NCBI GenBank assembly: GCA_000961695.1
Contig: LADW01000084.1
Coordinates: forward strand, 1 to 64,000
Length of the DNA stretch: 64,000 bases
DNA from: Hyphomonadaceae bacterium BRH_c29
GTDB taxonomy: Bacteria > Pseudomonadota > Alphaproteobacteria > Caulobacterales > Hyphomonadaceae
Reading direction: 5' to 3'
Part shown: positions 25,869 to 33,462 of the stretch, one piece after another
How the letters are laid out: each line of letters starts with the position of its first letter
Position numbering within the stretch: the stretch's first letter is position 1
Notes under the pieces: model-generated
Database searches by the model: none
What the model was told of the DNA's origin: nothing
The model's input: only the letters and a program-made list of their open reading frames with translations
Position numbers and translations under genes: made by a program

Positions 25869-26929
25869 TGGTTTCGTCCGGATACATCATCAGGCCCGTC
25901 AACGCCGGTGATCTGGAAGGGCTTTTCGCCCTCTGCCTGCAGGCTGGCCCTGGTTTTACCAGTCTGCAGGCAGAGGAAACCTATCTGCGCGCGCTGATTG
26001 CCTGCAGCGAAGCCTCGTTCGGATCATCGGGCGTTAGCGCCAAAGGCACCTATTTCCTCGTGATGGAGCATTGCCAGACCGGCGATGTCGTCGGGTGCGC
26101 AAGCGTCAAGTCCGGCGTCGGATCAGACACATTCATGTGCGCTGACTTCGAACTGAACGGCCCATCACAACGCCCCGATGCCCTGACGCTCCGACGGACA
26201 CTGCAGGGCTTTACGGAAGTCGGTTCCCTCTTCCTCCACCCGGCGCACCGCACGTCCGGCGCAGGGCGCTATCTGGCGAGAGCCCGCTACATGCTCATAG
26301 CCACGCGCCCGGACCTGTTCGACAAGCCCATCGTCTCGCAACTGAGAGGCTGGTGCGACGAGGCAGAGTGCTCGCCCTTCTATGATGCGATCTGGTCACC
26401 ACGCCTCGGCCAGACATATGAAGAGTCGGATGCCAAGCTCGCGCGGGACGGCGCCGGGTTTATCCTGGCGGAATTCGACGGCCTGAATGTGCCGCTTGAT
26501 ACACTGGACCAGAAGGCCCTGCACGCCATCGGGCGGCCGCATGACACAGCCGCCGGCGCATTGCGCTTGCTGGCGCAGGAAGGGTTCCACCCCTCCCCCC
26601 TTATCGACATGTCAGACGGCGGCCCGATTGTCGTGTCGACGCTCGCCCAGCTGCACAGTGCACGCACGGCGCGGCCGGTCTTCCTGATGGATGGAACGCC
26701 CGAGCCCTCACCACACATGACGCTGATCGCGTCGTCTTCCCTTCAGGATTTCAGGACCTATGTCGGCTGCGTCAGCATCGACGCGCAAGATCGCGTCATC
26801 TGCCCCGGATCGGCCTTGAGCCAACTCCGCGCAAGCGAAGAGACCCGCTTTCTGATCAGCACACCGCCAACCGCCACCTCTGGCAGAGAAAACCATGCCC
26901 TCACCAATTGGAGCCTCGACAATGTCTGA
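25868..26929 (+). CDS. astA: AstA-like amino acid N-succinyltransferase (divergent)
   Basis: 353 residues. AstA uses succinyl-CoA to acylate the alpha-amino group of arginine or ornithine. The GNAT-like pattern is recognisable: YIIRPVNAGDLEGLFALCLQ, PGFTSLQAEETYL, GSLFLHPAHRTSGAGRYLAR, LRGWCDEAECSPFYDAIW in place of the usual EMRG...SPFW...G, and a late AIGRPHDTAAGALRLLAQEGF. Several positions differ from classical AstA (Trp, Tyr and Ile where MRGV, FW and LG are expected), so another amino acid acceptor is possible. ATG at 25868 overlaps the previous stop; its own stop lies inside the start region of the next gene. Confidence 0.85.
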   Translation: MVSSGYIIRPVNAGDLEGLFALCLQAGPGFTSLQAEETYLRALIACSEASFGSSGVSAKGTYFLVMEHCQTGDVVGCASVKSGVGSDTFMCADFELNGPSQRPDALTLRRTLQGFTEVGSLFLHPAHRTSGAGRYLARARYMLIATRPDLFDKPIVSQLRGWCDEAECSPFYDAIWSPRLGQTYEESDAKLARDGAGFILAEFDGLNVPLDTLDQKALHAIGRPHDTAAGALRLLAQEGFHPSPLIDMSDGGPIVVSTLAQLHSARTARPVFLMDGTPEPSPHMTLIASSSLQDFRTYVGCVSIDAQDRVICPGSALSQLRASEETRFLISTPPTATSGRENHALTNWSLDNV

Positions 26930-28235
26930 GTTCACCCCGTCATGGCGCCTGCGCCAGCAATTCGCAGATCGGCTTTCGCTGATGTATCGCGAGGAAGTTC
27001 CCGCCTATGGATCACTGGTCGACCTCGTCGAGAAGATTAACTCCGCAGACGATCCGACCGCCACCTTTTCCGGCGCCCGACTGGGCCAGGAGCGGCACGG
27101 CGCCATTCGTCTCGCCCTGCCGGAAGAACTCTCCCTCCTCCGCAGAGCCCTCGGCGTGCTGGGCATGTTCCCGGTCGAGTATTACGACCTCGCGGCAGCC
27201 GGACTGCCCGTCCACTCCACCGCATTCCGCCCGATCGAAAGCGACGCGATTGAGCACAGCCCATTTCGTCTTTTTGTCTCGCTGGTGCGGCTTGACCAGA
27301 TCGCCTCTCCGGCGCTGCAAAGCGAAGTGGAGCGCCTTACCCGCGAGCGATCCGTCATATCCCCCGTCGCCCTGCGCTATATCGAACGGGCAGAACACCA
27401 GGGCGGCCTGACTGAAACGGAAGGTGAAGCTTTCCTGGACGCACTCATCGAGACGTTCCGGTGGCGCGGCGAAGCGCTCTCTACGAAGCATATCTATGAT
27501 GCCCTCATCAACGAACATCCTCTGCTTGCGGATATTGTCTGCTTCCCCAATCCGCACATCAATCACCTGACCCCGCGCGTCAGTGACATCGACGCTGCCC
27601 AGCAAAAGATGATCGAGCTTGGGCTGCCCGCCAAGGCTGTCATTGAGGGTCCTCCACGGCGGCAATGCCCTATCCTGCTGCGCCAAACGGCCTTCCGGGC
27701 GCTTGAGGAAGACGTCACCTTCCGCAATCTGGACGGCGTCGACGCCGCCGGCGTTCACACGGCCCGTTTTGGCGAAATCGAGTCGCGTGGCGCAGCGCTC
27801 ACGCGCGCGGGTATGGATCTCTACAATACCTGTTTGGCGAGCGGGGACTTTGACGCCCTTCCGGACGACTGGAATGAATTGCGGACGCGGAAACTGGCCT
27901 GGTTCAAGTACCGCACCGCAACCGGCGCGCGCCTGCCGGCCTCGCTTCCGGAAAGCGCCGAAGCCCTGGAAGACCTGATCGTAAAAGGCGTCATCATCCC
28001 GGAGCCGATTACTTACGAAGACTTTCTACCAGTCAGCGCGGCGGGCATCTTCCGGTCCAATCTGCGATCGGAAGGTAACACCAATACCGACGCGAAAGGC
28101 AACCAGGCCGCTTTCGAAGAAGCCCTCGGCTGCCCCGTCTCCGTGGCTCAAGCTCTGTACGAGCAGGAATCCCGCGCATCGCTGCAACAGCTGTTTGCGT
28201 ATGACCGGCCGAAAGAGCTGGCAGTCCATGAATAG
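26922..28235 (+). CDS. hglS: DUF1338 / HglS-type 2-oxoadipate dioxygenase-decarboxylase
   Basis: 437 residues. HglS is an Fe(II) enzyme that converts 2-oxoadipate to D-2-hydroxyglutarate and CO2 in lysine catabolism. The motifs that carry its metal and substrate residues are intact: QERHGAIRLALP (His59 with Arg63 four residues later, as H70/R74 in the characterised enzyme), NPHINHLTPRVSD (His215), IEGPPRRQCPILLRQTAF, and FGEIESRGAALT with the third metal ligand Glu. It overlaps the AstA-like gene by eight bases upstream and the FAD gene by eight bases downstream. It occupies the place where arginine-specific astB might be expected, but is unrelated to it. Confidence 0.9.
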   Translation: MSEFTPSWRLRQQFADRLSLMYREEVPAYGSLVDLVEKINSADDPTATFSGARLGQERHGAIRLALPEELSLLRRALGVLGMFPVEYYDLAAAGLPVHSTAFRPIESDAIEHSPFRLFVSLVRLDQIASPALQSEVERLTRERSVISPVALRYIERAEHQGGLTETEGEAFLDALIETFRWRGEALSTKHIYDALINEHPLLADIVCFPNPHINHLTPRVSDIDAAQQKMIELGLPAKAVIEGPPRRQCPILLRQTAFRALEEDVTFRNLDGVDAAGVHTARFGEIESRGAALTRAGMDLYNTCLASGDFDALPDDWNELRTRKLAWFKYRTATGARLPASLPESAEALEDLIVKGVIIPEPITYEDFLPVSAAGIFRSNLRSEGNTNTDAKGNQAAFEEALGCPVSVAQALYEQESRASLQQLFAYDRPKELAVHE

Positions 28236-29646
28236 GTCCCTGCCAGCCGCCCTTGCTGAACGAGGCGATATAGATCTCGATCCGCAGATCATCGAAACCT
28301 ATTGCCGGGGCGGACGCGGAGAAAAAGGCACCGCCATGTTCGTGGCGCGCCCCCGGTCAACGCAGGACGCCTCGGACATCATTCGCGCGTGCGTCGAACA
28401 GGGCATTCAGCTTGTGCCGCAATCGGCCAGGACCGGGCTTGTCGGCGCAAGTGTTCCGGACTCGGAAGGCCAACACGCGGTTCTCAGTCTTGAGCGGATG
28501 ACGGGCGACTTCCGCCTCGACCGGATCAACCGAACCGTCACGTGCAGTGCAGGCCTTCGCCTGTCGGATATCAACACCCGCCTCGCCCCCGAAGCGCTTT
28601 GCCTTCCGATTGATGTTGGATCAGATCCCTGCATCGGCGGCATGGTGGCCACCAATACCGGCGGGAGCCGCCTGATGCGCCACGGCGATGTCCGGCGCCA
28701 TGTGCTTGGTCTGACCGTCGTCCTCGGCGATTCCAAAGGGACGATTGTCCGGCTCGGCGGCGCCTTGCGCAAGACCGCGACCGGCCCGGACTGGAAGCAA
28801 CTCTTCGTCGGAACCGGCGCCAGCTTCGGCGTGATTACCGAATGCACTTTCAATGTCGAACCCACGCCCAAACACAGAGCCACCGCGTTGATTGCACTGC
28901 CAGACGAGAGCGCGCTTCCAGACCTCCTTCTGGAACTGGAACGGCGCTTTGGCTCCCTCCTGTCGGCGCTCGAGTTCATGTCTGCCAATGCAATGCGGGC
29001 GGCACATTCACACGTCCCGTCTCTGAGGAAACCATTTGGCGGCGACTTGCCGGACATTGCGCTGTTGGTTGAGCTTTCCTGCGATTGGCCTCTGGATGAG
29101 GCGGATCGGTTGCTGGATGACATGCTCATCGGCGGGCTGGTCAATATCGCGGAGTCCGGCGCGGCAAACATGGCCGATGTCGTGGTCGGCCGGGCCGAGG
29201 AAGTCTGGGCCATCCGGCACGCTCTGTCTGAAGGCGTCCGCAAGCGGGGCCGTCTCTATGCGTTCGATCTGTCCTTTCGGAGAGGCGATGTGCTGAGATT
29301 CAGGGCGGCCATGAAAACCCAACTCGCCCAGCTGTTTCCGGATATCGAAATCTGCGACTTCGGACATGTCGGCGATGGTGGCATCCACTTCAACCTTGTC
29401 GATCATATCGCCGCAAGTGACTGGTCGCCAGGCCGTGAGCGGACGATCCGCGATACCGTCATCAAAGCTGCCGTCGAAGACTTCGATGGCAGCTATAGCG
29501 CGGAACATGGCATCGGCCCGGTGAACTACCGGTACTTTGACACTTACGCGTCTGCCGAAACCAGACACTTCTCCGCCGCACTGGAGGCTGTGACCTCCGG
29601 AAAGCGTCTCGGACGTGTCCACTTCTCCCCGGAGCAAACACAATGA
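28228..29646 (+). CDS. FAD-linked oxidase, D-2-hydroxyglutarate dehydrogenase-like
   Basis: 472 residues. An N-terminal FAD_binding_4 domain (about 25-205) shows LVPQSARTGLVGASV, CLPIDVGSDPCIGGMVATNTGG and LFVGTGASFGVITE; the C-terminal oxidase domain has FGHVGDGGIHFNL with metal-type His residues, and SAEHGIGPVN. This is the D-lactate/D-2-hydroxyglutarate/glycolate oxidase group (D2HGDH, GlcD). Coupled by an eight-base overlap to an HglS-type gene, its expected substrate is D-2-hydroxyglutarate, giving 2-oxoglutarate with electrons passed to ETF or quinone. That assignment rests on context; D-lactate is the alternative. The stop overlaps the AstD-like start by four bases. Confidence 0.87.
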   Translation: MNRSLPAALAERGDIDLDPQIIETYCRGGRGEKGTAMFVARPRSTQDASDIIRACVEQGIQLVPQSARTGLVGASVPDSEGQHAVLSLERMTGDFRLDRINRTVTCSAGLRLSDINTRLAPEALCLPIDVGSDPCIGGMVATNTGGSRLMRHGDVRRHVLGLTVVLGDSKGTIVRLGGALRKTATGPDWKQLFVGTGASFGVITECTFNVEPTPKHRATALIALPDESALPDLLLELERRFGSLLSALEFMSANAMRAAHSHVPSLRKPFGGDLPDIALLVELSCDWPLDEADRLLDDMLIGGLVNIAESGAANMADVVVGRAEEVWAIRHALSEGVRKRGRLYAFDLSFRRGDVLRFRAAMKTQLAQLFPDIEICDFGHVGDGGIHFNLVDHIAASDWSPGRERTIRDTVIKAAVEDFDGSYSAEHGIGPVNYRYFDTYASAETRHFSAALEAVTSGKRLGRVHFSPEQTQ

Positions 29647-31085
29647 CCGATCCGTCCCATTCAGGCGATTGCTTCATCACCGGCGAATGGATGTCCGGAG
29701 AGGGCGCCCCCTTCCAGAAGACCTGCCCGGCGAACGGAGACGTGGTCTGGACTGGCCGAGCCGCGTCTGGCGCGCAAGTGGGCCAGGCCGTCAAGGCAGC
29801 TCGCGCCGCTTTCGAGACATGGGGGCGAACAGAACAGGTTGCCCGGCAGGTGGTTCTTGAGCGGTATGCGGAAGAATTGCGCCTCAGAAAAGAAGCTATG
29901 GCGCTCGCCATCAGCCGCGACATGGGCAAGCTGCTCAAGGAAGCGCGCACCGAAGTCGATACCATGGTCGCCAAGGTCGCGGTTTCCATCAAGGCGCAGG
30001 CCGACCGCGCCGGGGAACACAGCCTGCCAGCCGATTTCGGGCATCTGGACCTGACGCATAGACCCCACGGCGTGATGGCGGTTTTCGGGCCTTACAACTT
30101 CCCCGGCCACCTGCCCAACGGCCATATTGTGCCTGCTCTACTGGCGGGAAATACGTGCGTGTTTAAAGCCTCTGAACTGGCACCTTCGGTGGCGCCTCTC
30201 ATGATGGATGCCTTCCGCGCAGCAGGCCTCCCCCCCGGCTGCGTCAATCTTGTACAGGGCGGACGGGAAACCGGCGGAGACTTGCTCGCTGCGGATATCA
30301 ACGGCCTCCTGTTCACAGGGTCCGAACACACCGGCCGCATGTTCCATCGCTTCTTAGCTGGCCGGCCAGAAGTCATTCTGGCTCTGGAGATGGGCGGCAA
30401 CAATCCGCTGATCGTCTGGGATTCGGCAGACGCCGAAGCAGCCGCAGACATTGCGATCCAGTCCGCCTATCTGACCACGGGACAAAGATGCTCCTGCGCA
30501 AGGCGCCTCATTCTGCCCAAAGGGCGCTTCGGGGATCAGGTTCTGGAATCCATCGTAGATCGCGCGAGGCGTCTCTCTATCGGCCCGTGGAATGACGACA
30601 CCGCCTTCATGGGTCCACTCGTCAGCGCACATGCTGCGGCTCAGGCGGTCGCGTTCCAGAACAAGCTGATTGCGGGCGGCGCGCGCGCCATCCTCCCGCT
30701 GGAACAGAGAGACAAAAATCTCGGCTTTGTCTCCGCCGGGGTGGTCGACATGTCGGACGCACCCCCCATGGACGAGGAGATGTTCGGCCCGCTGCTGCAA
30801 GTCTACCGTGCCGATGACATCGACCAAGCTATTACGCTCGCTAACGCGACGCGGTTCGGACTGGCAGGCGGTCTTGTGTGTGACGATCTCCCGACATGGG
30901 ATCTTGTGAGAAACCGGCTGCGCGCCGGCATTCTCAACCTGAACCGGCCAACCGTCGGCGCCAGCGGCCAGATGCCTTTCGGCGGACCGGGCGCATCAGG
31001 AAACTTCCGTCCGGGCGCCTACTATGCGGCTGACTATTGCGCCTGGCCACAGGCCTCGCAGGTGGCGCCCTCAAGCCTTGGGTAA
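29643..31085 (+). CDS. astD: AstD-like N-succinyl-glutamate-semialdehyde dehydrogenase
   Basis: 480 residues. The AstD signature is strong: VFGPYNFPGHLPNGHIVPALLAGN, LLFTGSEHTGRMFH, LEMGGNNPLIV with the general-base Glu, TTGQRCSCARRL with the catalytic Cys, EEMFGPLLQVY, and the C-terminal PFGGPGASGNFRPGAYYAADY. AstD oxidises N-succinylglutamate semialdehyde to N-succinylglutamate with NAD+. In this operon a one-carbon-longer substrate (N-succinyl-2-aminoadipate semialdehyde from lysine) is possible. It ends the five-gene operon and is followed by an inverted repeat. Confidence 0.92.
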   Translation: MTDPSHSGDCFITGEWMSGEGAPFQKTCPANGDVVWTGRAASGAQVGQAVKAARAAFETWGRTEQVARQVVLERYAEELRLRKEAMALAISRDMGKLLKEARTEVDTMVAKVAVSIKAQADRAGEHSLPADFGHLDLTHRPHGVMAVFGPYNFPGHLPNGHIVPALLAGNTCVFKASELAPSVAPLMMDAFRAAGLPPGCVNLVQGGRETGGDLLAADINGLLFTGSEHTGRMFHRFLAGRPEVILALEMGGNNPLIVWDSADAEAAADIAIQSAYLTTGQRCSCARRLILPKGRFGDQVLESIVDRARRLSIGPWNDDTAFMGPLVSAHAAAQAVAFQNKLIAGGARAILPLEQRDKNLGFVSAGVVDMSDAPPMDEEMFGPLLQVYRADDIDQAITLANATRFGLAGGLVCDDLPTWDLVRNRLRAGILNLNRPTVGASGQMPFGGPGASGNFRPGAYYAADYCAWPQASQVAPSSLG

Positions 31086-31093
31086 ACCGGCAG

Positions 31094-31127
31094 GGCTAGC
31101 AGTGATGTCTCCTGTTCACTGCCAGCC
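31094..31127. terminator. Hairpin between converging astD-like and enolase-superfamily genes
   Basis: Twelve-base arms GGCTAGCAGTGA and TCACTGCCAGCC with one mismatch and a ten-base loop fill most of the 53-base gap. It probably ends transcription from both directions, though no U-tract is present. Confidence 0.6.
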
Positions 31128-31138
31128 CACGCCAAACA

Positions 31139-32317
31139 TCACGCCTCGATCACGATCGGATTCTGGATCTGATACTTGTCGATCGCATCCTCATCGAGCT
31201 CCACGCCCCAGCCCGGCCCTTCGGGCAGATGCGCAAAGCCGTCCTCGTAAACGATCTCATCCTTGACCAGATCGTCTTCCATCATAATGTGGCCCTGCAA
31301 TTCGGTCGCGTGCCGGATGTTGCGGGCCCGCGCAGCATGCATGTGCAGGATCACCGCGCTGCCTATGCCGGAAGGCTGATTGTGTAGCACGACATCAAGC
31401 CCCTTGGCCGCCGCATAGTCGATGGCCTTCAGCCCCGCCGTCATACCGCCGGGCCTTTCCGGGTTGATACCGAACGTGCGCACCGCCCCCATTTCCGCGA
31501 GCGTCACGATATCGCGCATGCCGAAGGCGCTTTCATGGGCCATCAGCGGCACATTTGTGCGGGATTGAACCCAGGCCATTCCAACGAAATCATCGCCTTT
31601 GACCGGCTGTTCCGCATAGTCGATGCCATAAGGCGCGATGGCTTCAATTGCTGCCAGCGCTTCATTCGGACTGTAGGCCTGATTGTAGTCGACGCGCAGC
31701 CCGGCTTCCGGCCCGATCAGTTCCCGGACGGCCTTGATGATCTCTGCATCCTTGTGCGCGCCATCGCCAAGCTTGCACCGGAACGACTTCATACCGGCCT
31801 GAAGACCCAGCCCGACAACATGGCGGATGGTTTCCACATTGGTCAGTGGCAGAACCATGCTCATCGGAATGCGGTCGATCTGCTTCCCGCCGCACAGATC
31901 GTGCACGGGGCGGTTGATCGTTCGCGCCGCGACGTCATACAGCGCCAAGTCCAGCACGCCCTTTGCCATTTCATTCCGGGCGACATTGTTGTCCATCTTG
32001 TCATGGACCAGTTCCATGTCGAAGGCTGATCGGCCGAGCACAAACCGGGCAAGGTGATCCCGGATCACTTCCGCCATCATGGCTGGCGAAGCAGAGCTCT
32101 CAACCAGCCAGACATAGGAATCGCCAATGCCAACAACGCCGTTTTCCGTGGTCATCCGGCAGACGAGAAAGTCCGCGCCGAGCCAGTGGTCATCTACCTT
32201 GAGGCCCATGGCGACTTTGCCGCTGCCGCCTTGCAACATGTCACGGATATATTCCTTGAAAGGAACAAAGACCGTGAAAAGCTCAATCTTGCGGATCGGA
32301 TCCTGTGATGCACGCAT
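31139..32317 (-). CDS. Enolase-superfamily enzyme (mandelate racemase/muconate-lactonizing-like)
   Basis: 392 residues from the ATG at 32317. The N-terminal capping domain is followed by the barrel: SFRCKLGDG on the second strand (Lys base candidate), LRVDYNQA (metal Asp), IDYAEQPV (metal Glu), PLMAHESAFG (third metal acid) and VVLHNQPSGIGSA (His on the seventh strand). Members abstract a proton alpha to a carboxylate for racemisation, epimerisation, dehydration or cycloisomerisation. It starts four bases after the DUF2817 stop, so both are on one transcript with the amidohydrolase, suggesting action on a peptide or N-acyl amino acid product (inference). Confidence 0.9.
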   Translation of the reverse strand: MRASQDPIRKIELFTVFVPFKEYIRDMLQGGSGKVAMGLKVDDHWLGADFLVCRMTTENGVVGIGDSYVWLVESSASPAMMAEVIRDHLARFVLGRSAFDMELVHDKMDNNVARNEMAKGVLDLALYDVAARTINRPVHDLCGGKQIDRIPMSMVLPLTNVETIRHVVGLGLQAGMKSFRCKLGDGAHKDAEIIKAVRELIGPEAGLRVDYNQAYSPNEALAAIEAIAPYGIDYAEQPVKGDDFVGMAWVQSRTNVPLMAHESAFGMRDIVTLAEMGAVRTFGINPERPGGMTAGLKAIDYAAAKGLDVVLHNQPSGIGSAVILHMHAARARNIRHATELQGHIMMEDDLVKDEIVYEDGFAHLPEGPGWGVELDEDAIDKYQIQNPIVIEA

Positions 32318-32321
32318 GTTC

Positions 32322-33413
32322 TTATACCTTTTCTCTCTGAAGCTGTCCGAGACCACCCAACGCCTGACCGAAGACCTGTTCGCCCCGCGTCAGGACCGCG
32401 TCTCGCCACGTATCGCTATCCGGATAGAAAGCGCTCATGACGCGCCCTTTGATCTCCCGCCCGAGCGCGCTGTTCACATCCCCATGATGCACCAGCCAAT
32501 TGTCTTCGATCATGGCCCGCAACACGATTTCCGGCGGTTCTGTGCCGTATTCCAGCGTCATCGGGATGACCCAGGCCTTGTCCACCTGTTGTTCCATTCC
32601 ACCGTTCAGATAGCCGCCCAGAATGGTGTCGGCCCGGCTGGCGGGGCGCGGGGTCACCAGCATGTCACCGAACCAGTCGGCGGTGACTTTCTTGTGTGGC
32701 TCATCCGGATTGGCAGCCATCATCAGCGCGCCGTATCCGGACGGTCCGAGTCCTGTATGCACATCGATCTGAACGACGATGTTCGCGTGCCCAAGCAGTT
32801 GCTTCCAGATCGCTTCGATGGTGCGACGCGACCAGGTAGGCTGAATGCCACCGTACTGAACGCCCTTGGGGAACTCGTACTGCCCGCCCGAAATGGCCTT
32901 CATGAAGCTGAGGAAATCCATGGAGCGCTGCAGCGCCTGGACTTTCTCCATGATCACCTCAATCGCGCCGGGAGGCATTTCAACCGGGTTCAGCAAGGCG
33001 TCGAGCCCCTGGTAGGCCTCGTTGGCCGGCAGGTCTTCGGAGAAGTCGACAAAGTTCCGGTTCAGATCGACATTATCTTCGGTCACGCGGCGAAAATGGG
33101 AGAACCCGTGCGGATTGATGCCGTGAACCAGGAGGACGGCAACGTCGTCCGGAAGAGAAGTTACCTGCTCGACAAACTGACTCTGAAGCGCAGACCCGCA
33201 AAGTCCCTCAGCACCATGCGTTCCGCTGCAAATGACCAGAACGCGCGATGCGGTTTCAGGCCCCTTCCAGAACGTGTCGATAAAGATCGGGAGATGATCC
33301 AGACCTTTGAGGGGGTGCTCATGAGACGCATGCTGCCAACCTCCGGCTTTGTCTGTGTGAGACAAGAGCTTGTCCCGGGCTGTCCGGTAATCCGGCGAAA
33401 AGTATGAGGACAC
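32322..33413 (-). CDS. DUF2817 / M14-like zinc carboxypeptidase or deacylase
   Basis: 363 residues with a GTG start, supported by AAGGAG six bases upstream. Zinc residues are visible: CSGTHGAEGLCGS has the HxxE pair, VQIDVHTGLG has the later His, and MTLEYGTEP has the candidate catalytic Glu. DUF2817 belongs to the M14 clan with carboxypeptidases and succinylglutamate desuccinylase/aspartoacylase. There is no signal peptide, so it acts in the cytoplasm on imported peptides or N-acyl amino acids. It lies between the amidohydrolase (49 bases upstream) and the enolase-superfamily gene (four bases downstream). An N-succinyl-amino-acid desuccinylase role for the nearby Ast-like operon is possible but unproven. 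Confidence 0.88.
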   Translation of the reverse strand: MSSYFSPDYRTARDKLLSHTDKAGGWQHASHEHPLKGLDHLPIFIDTFWKGPETASRVLVICSGTHGAEGLCGSALQSQFVEQVTSLPDDVAVLLVHGINPHGFSHFRRVTEDNVDLNRNFVDFSEDLPANEAYQGLDALLNPVEMPPGAIEVIMEKVQALQRSMDFLSFMKAISGGQYEFPKGVQYGGIQPTWSRRTIEAIWKQLLGHANIVVQIDVHTGLGPSGYGALMMAANPDEPHKKVTADWFGDMLVTPRPASRADTILGGYLNGGMEQQVDKAWVIPMTLEYGTEPPEIVLRAMIEDNWLVHHGDVNSALGREIKGRVMSAFYPDSDTWRDAVLTRGEQVFGQALGGLGQLQREKV

Positions 33414-33462
33414 GTTACACTCCTTAATTTGAGTATTCGTAGTGTTGAGATGGCGCCTCTAC

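Noticed and set aside
26922-28235. astB (succinylarginine dihydrolase) in the middle of the ast-like operon
   Set aside because: The product has the DUF1338/HglS motifs and none of the AstB amidinotransferase-fold features.
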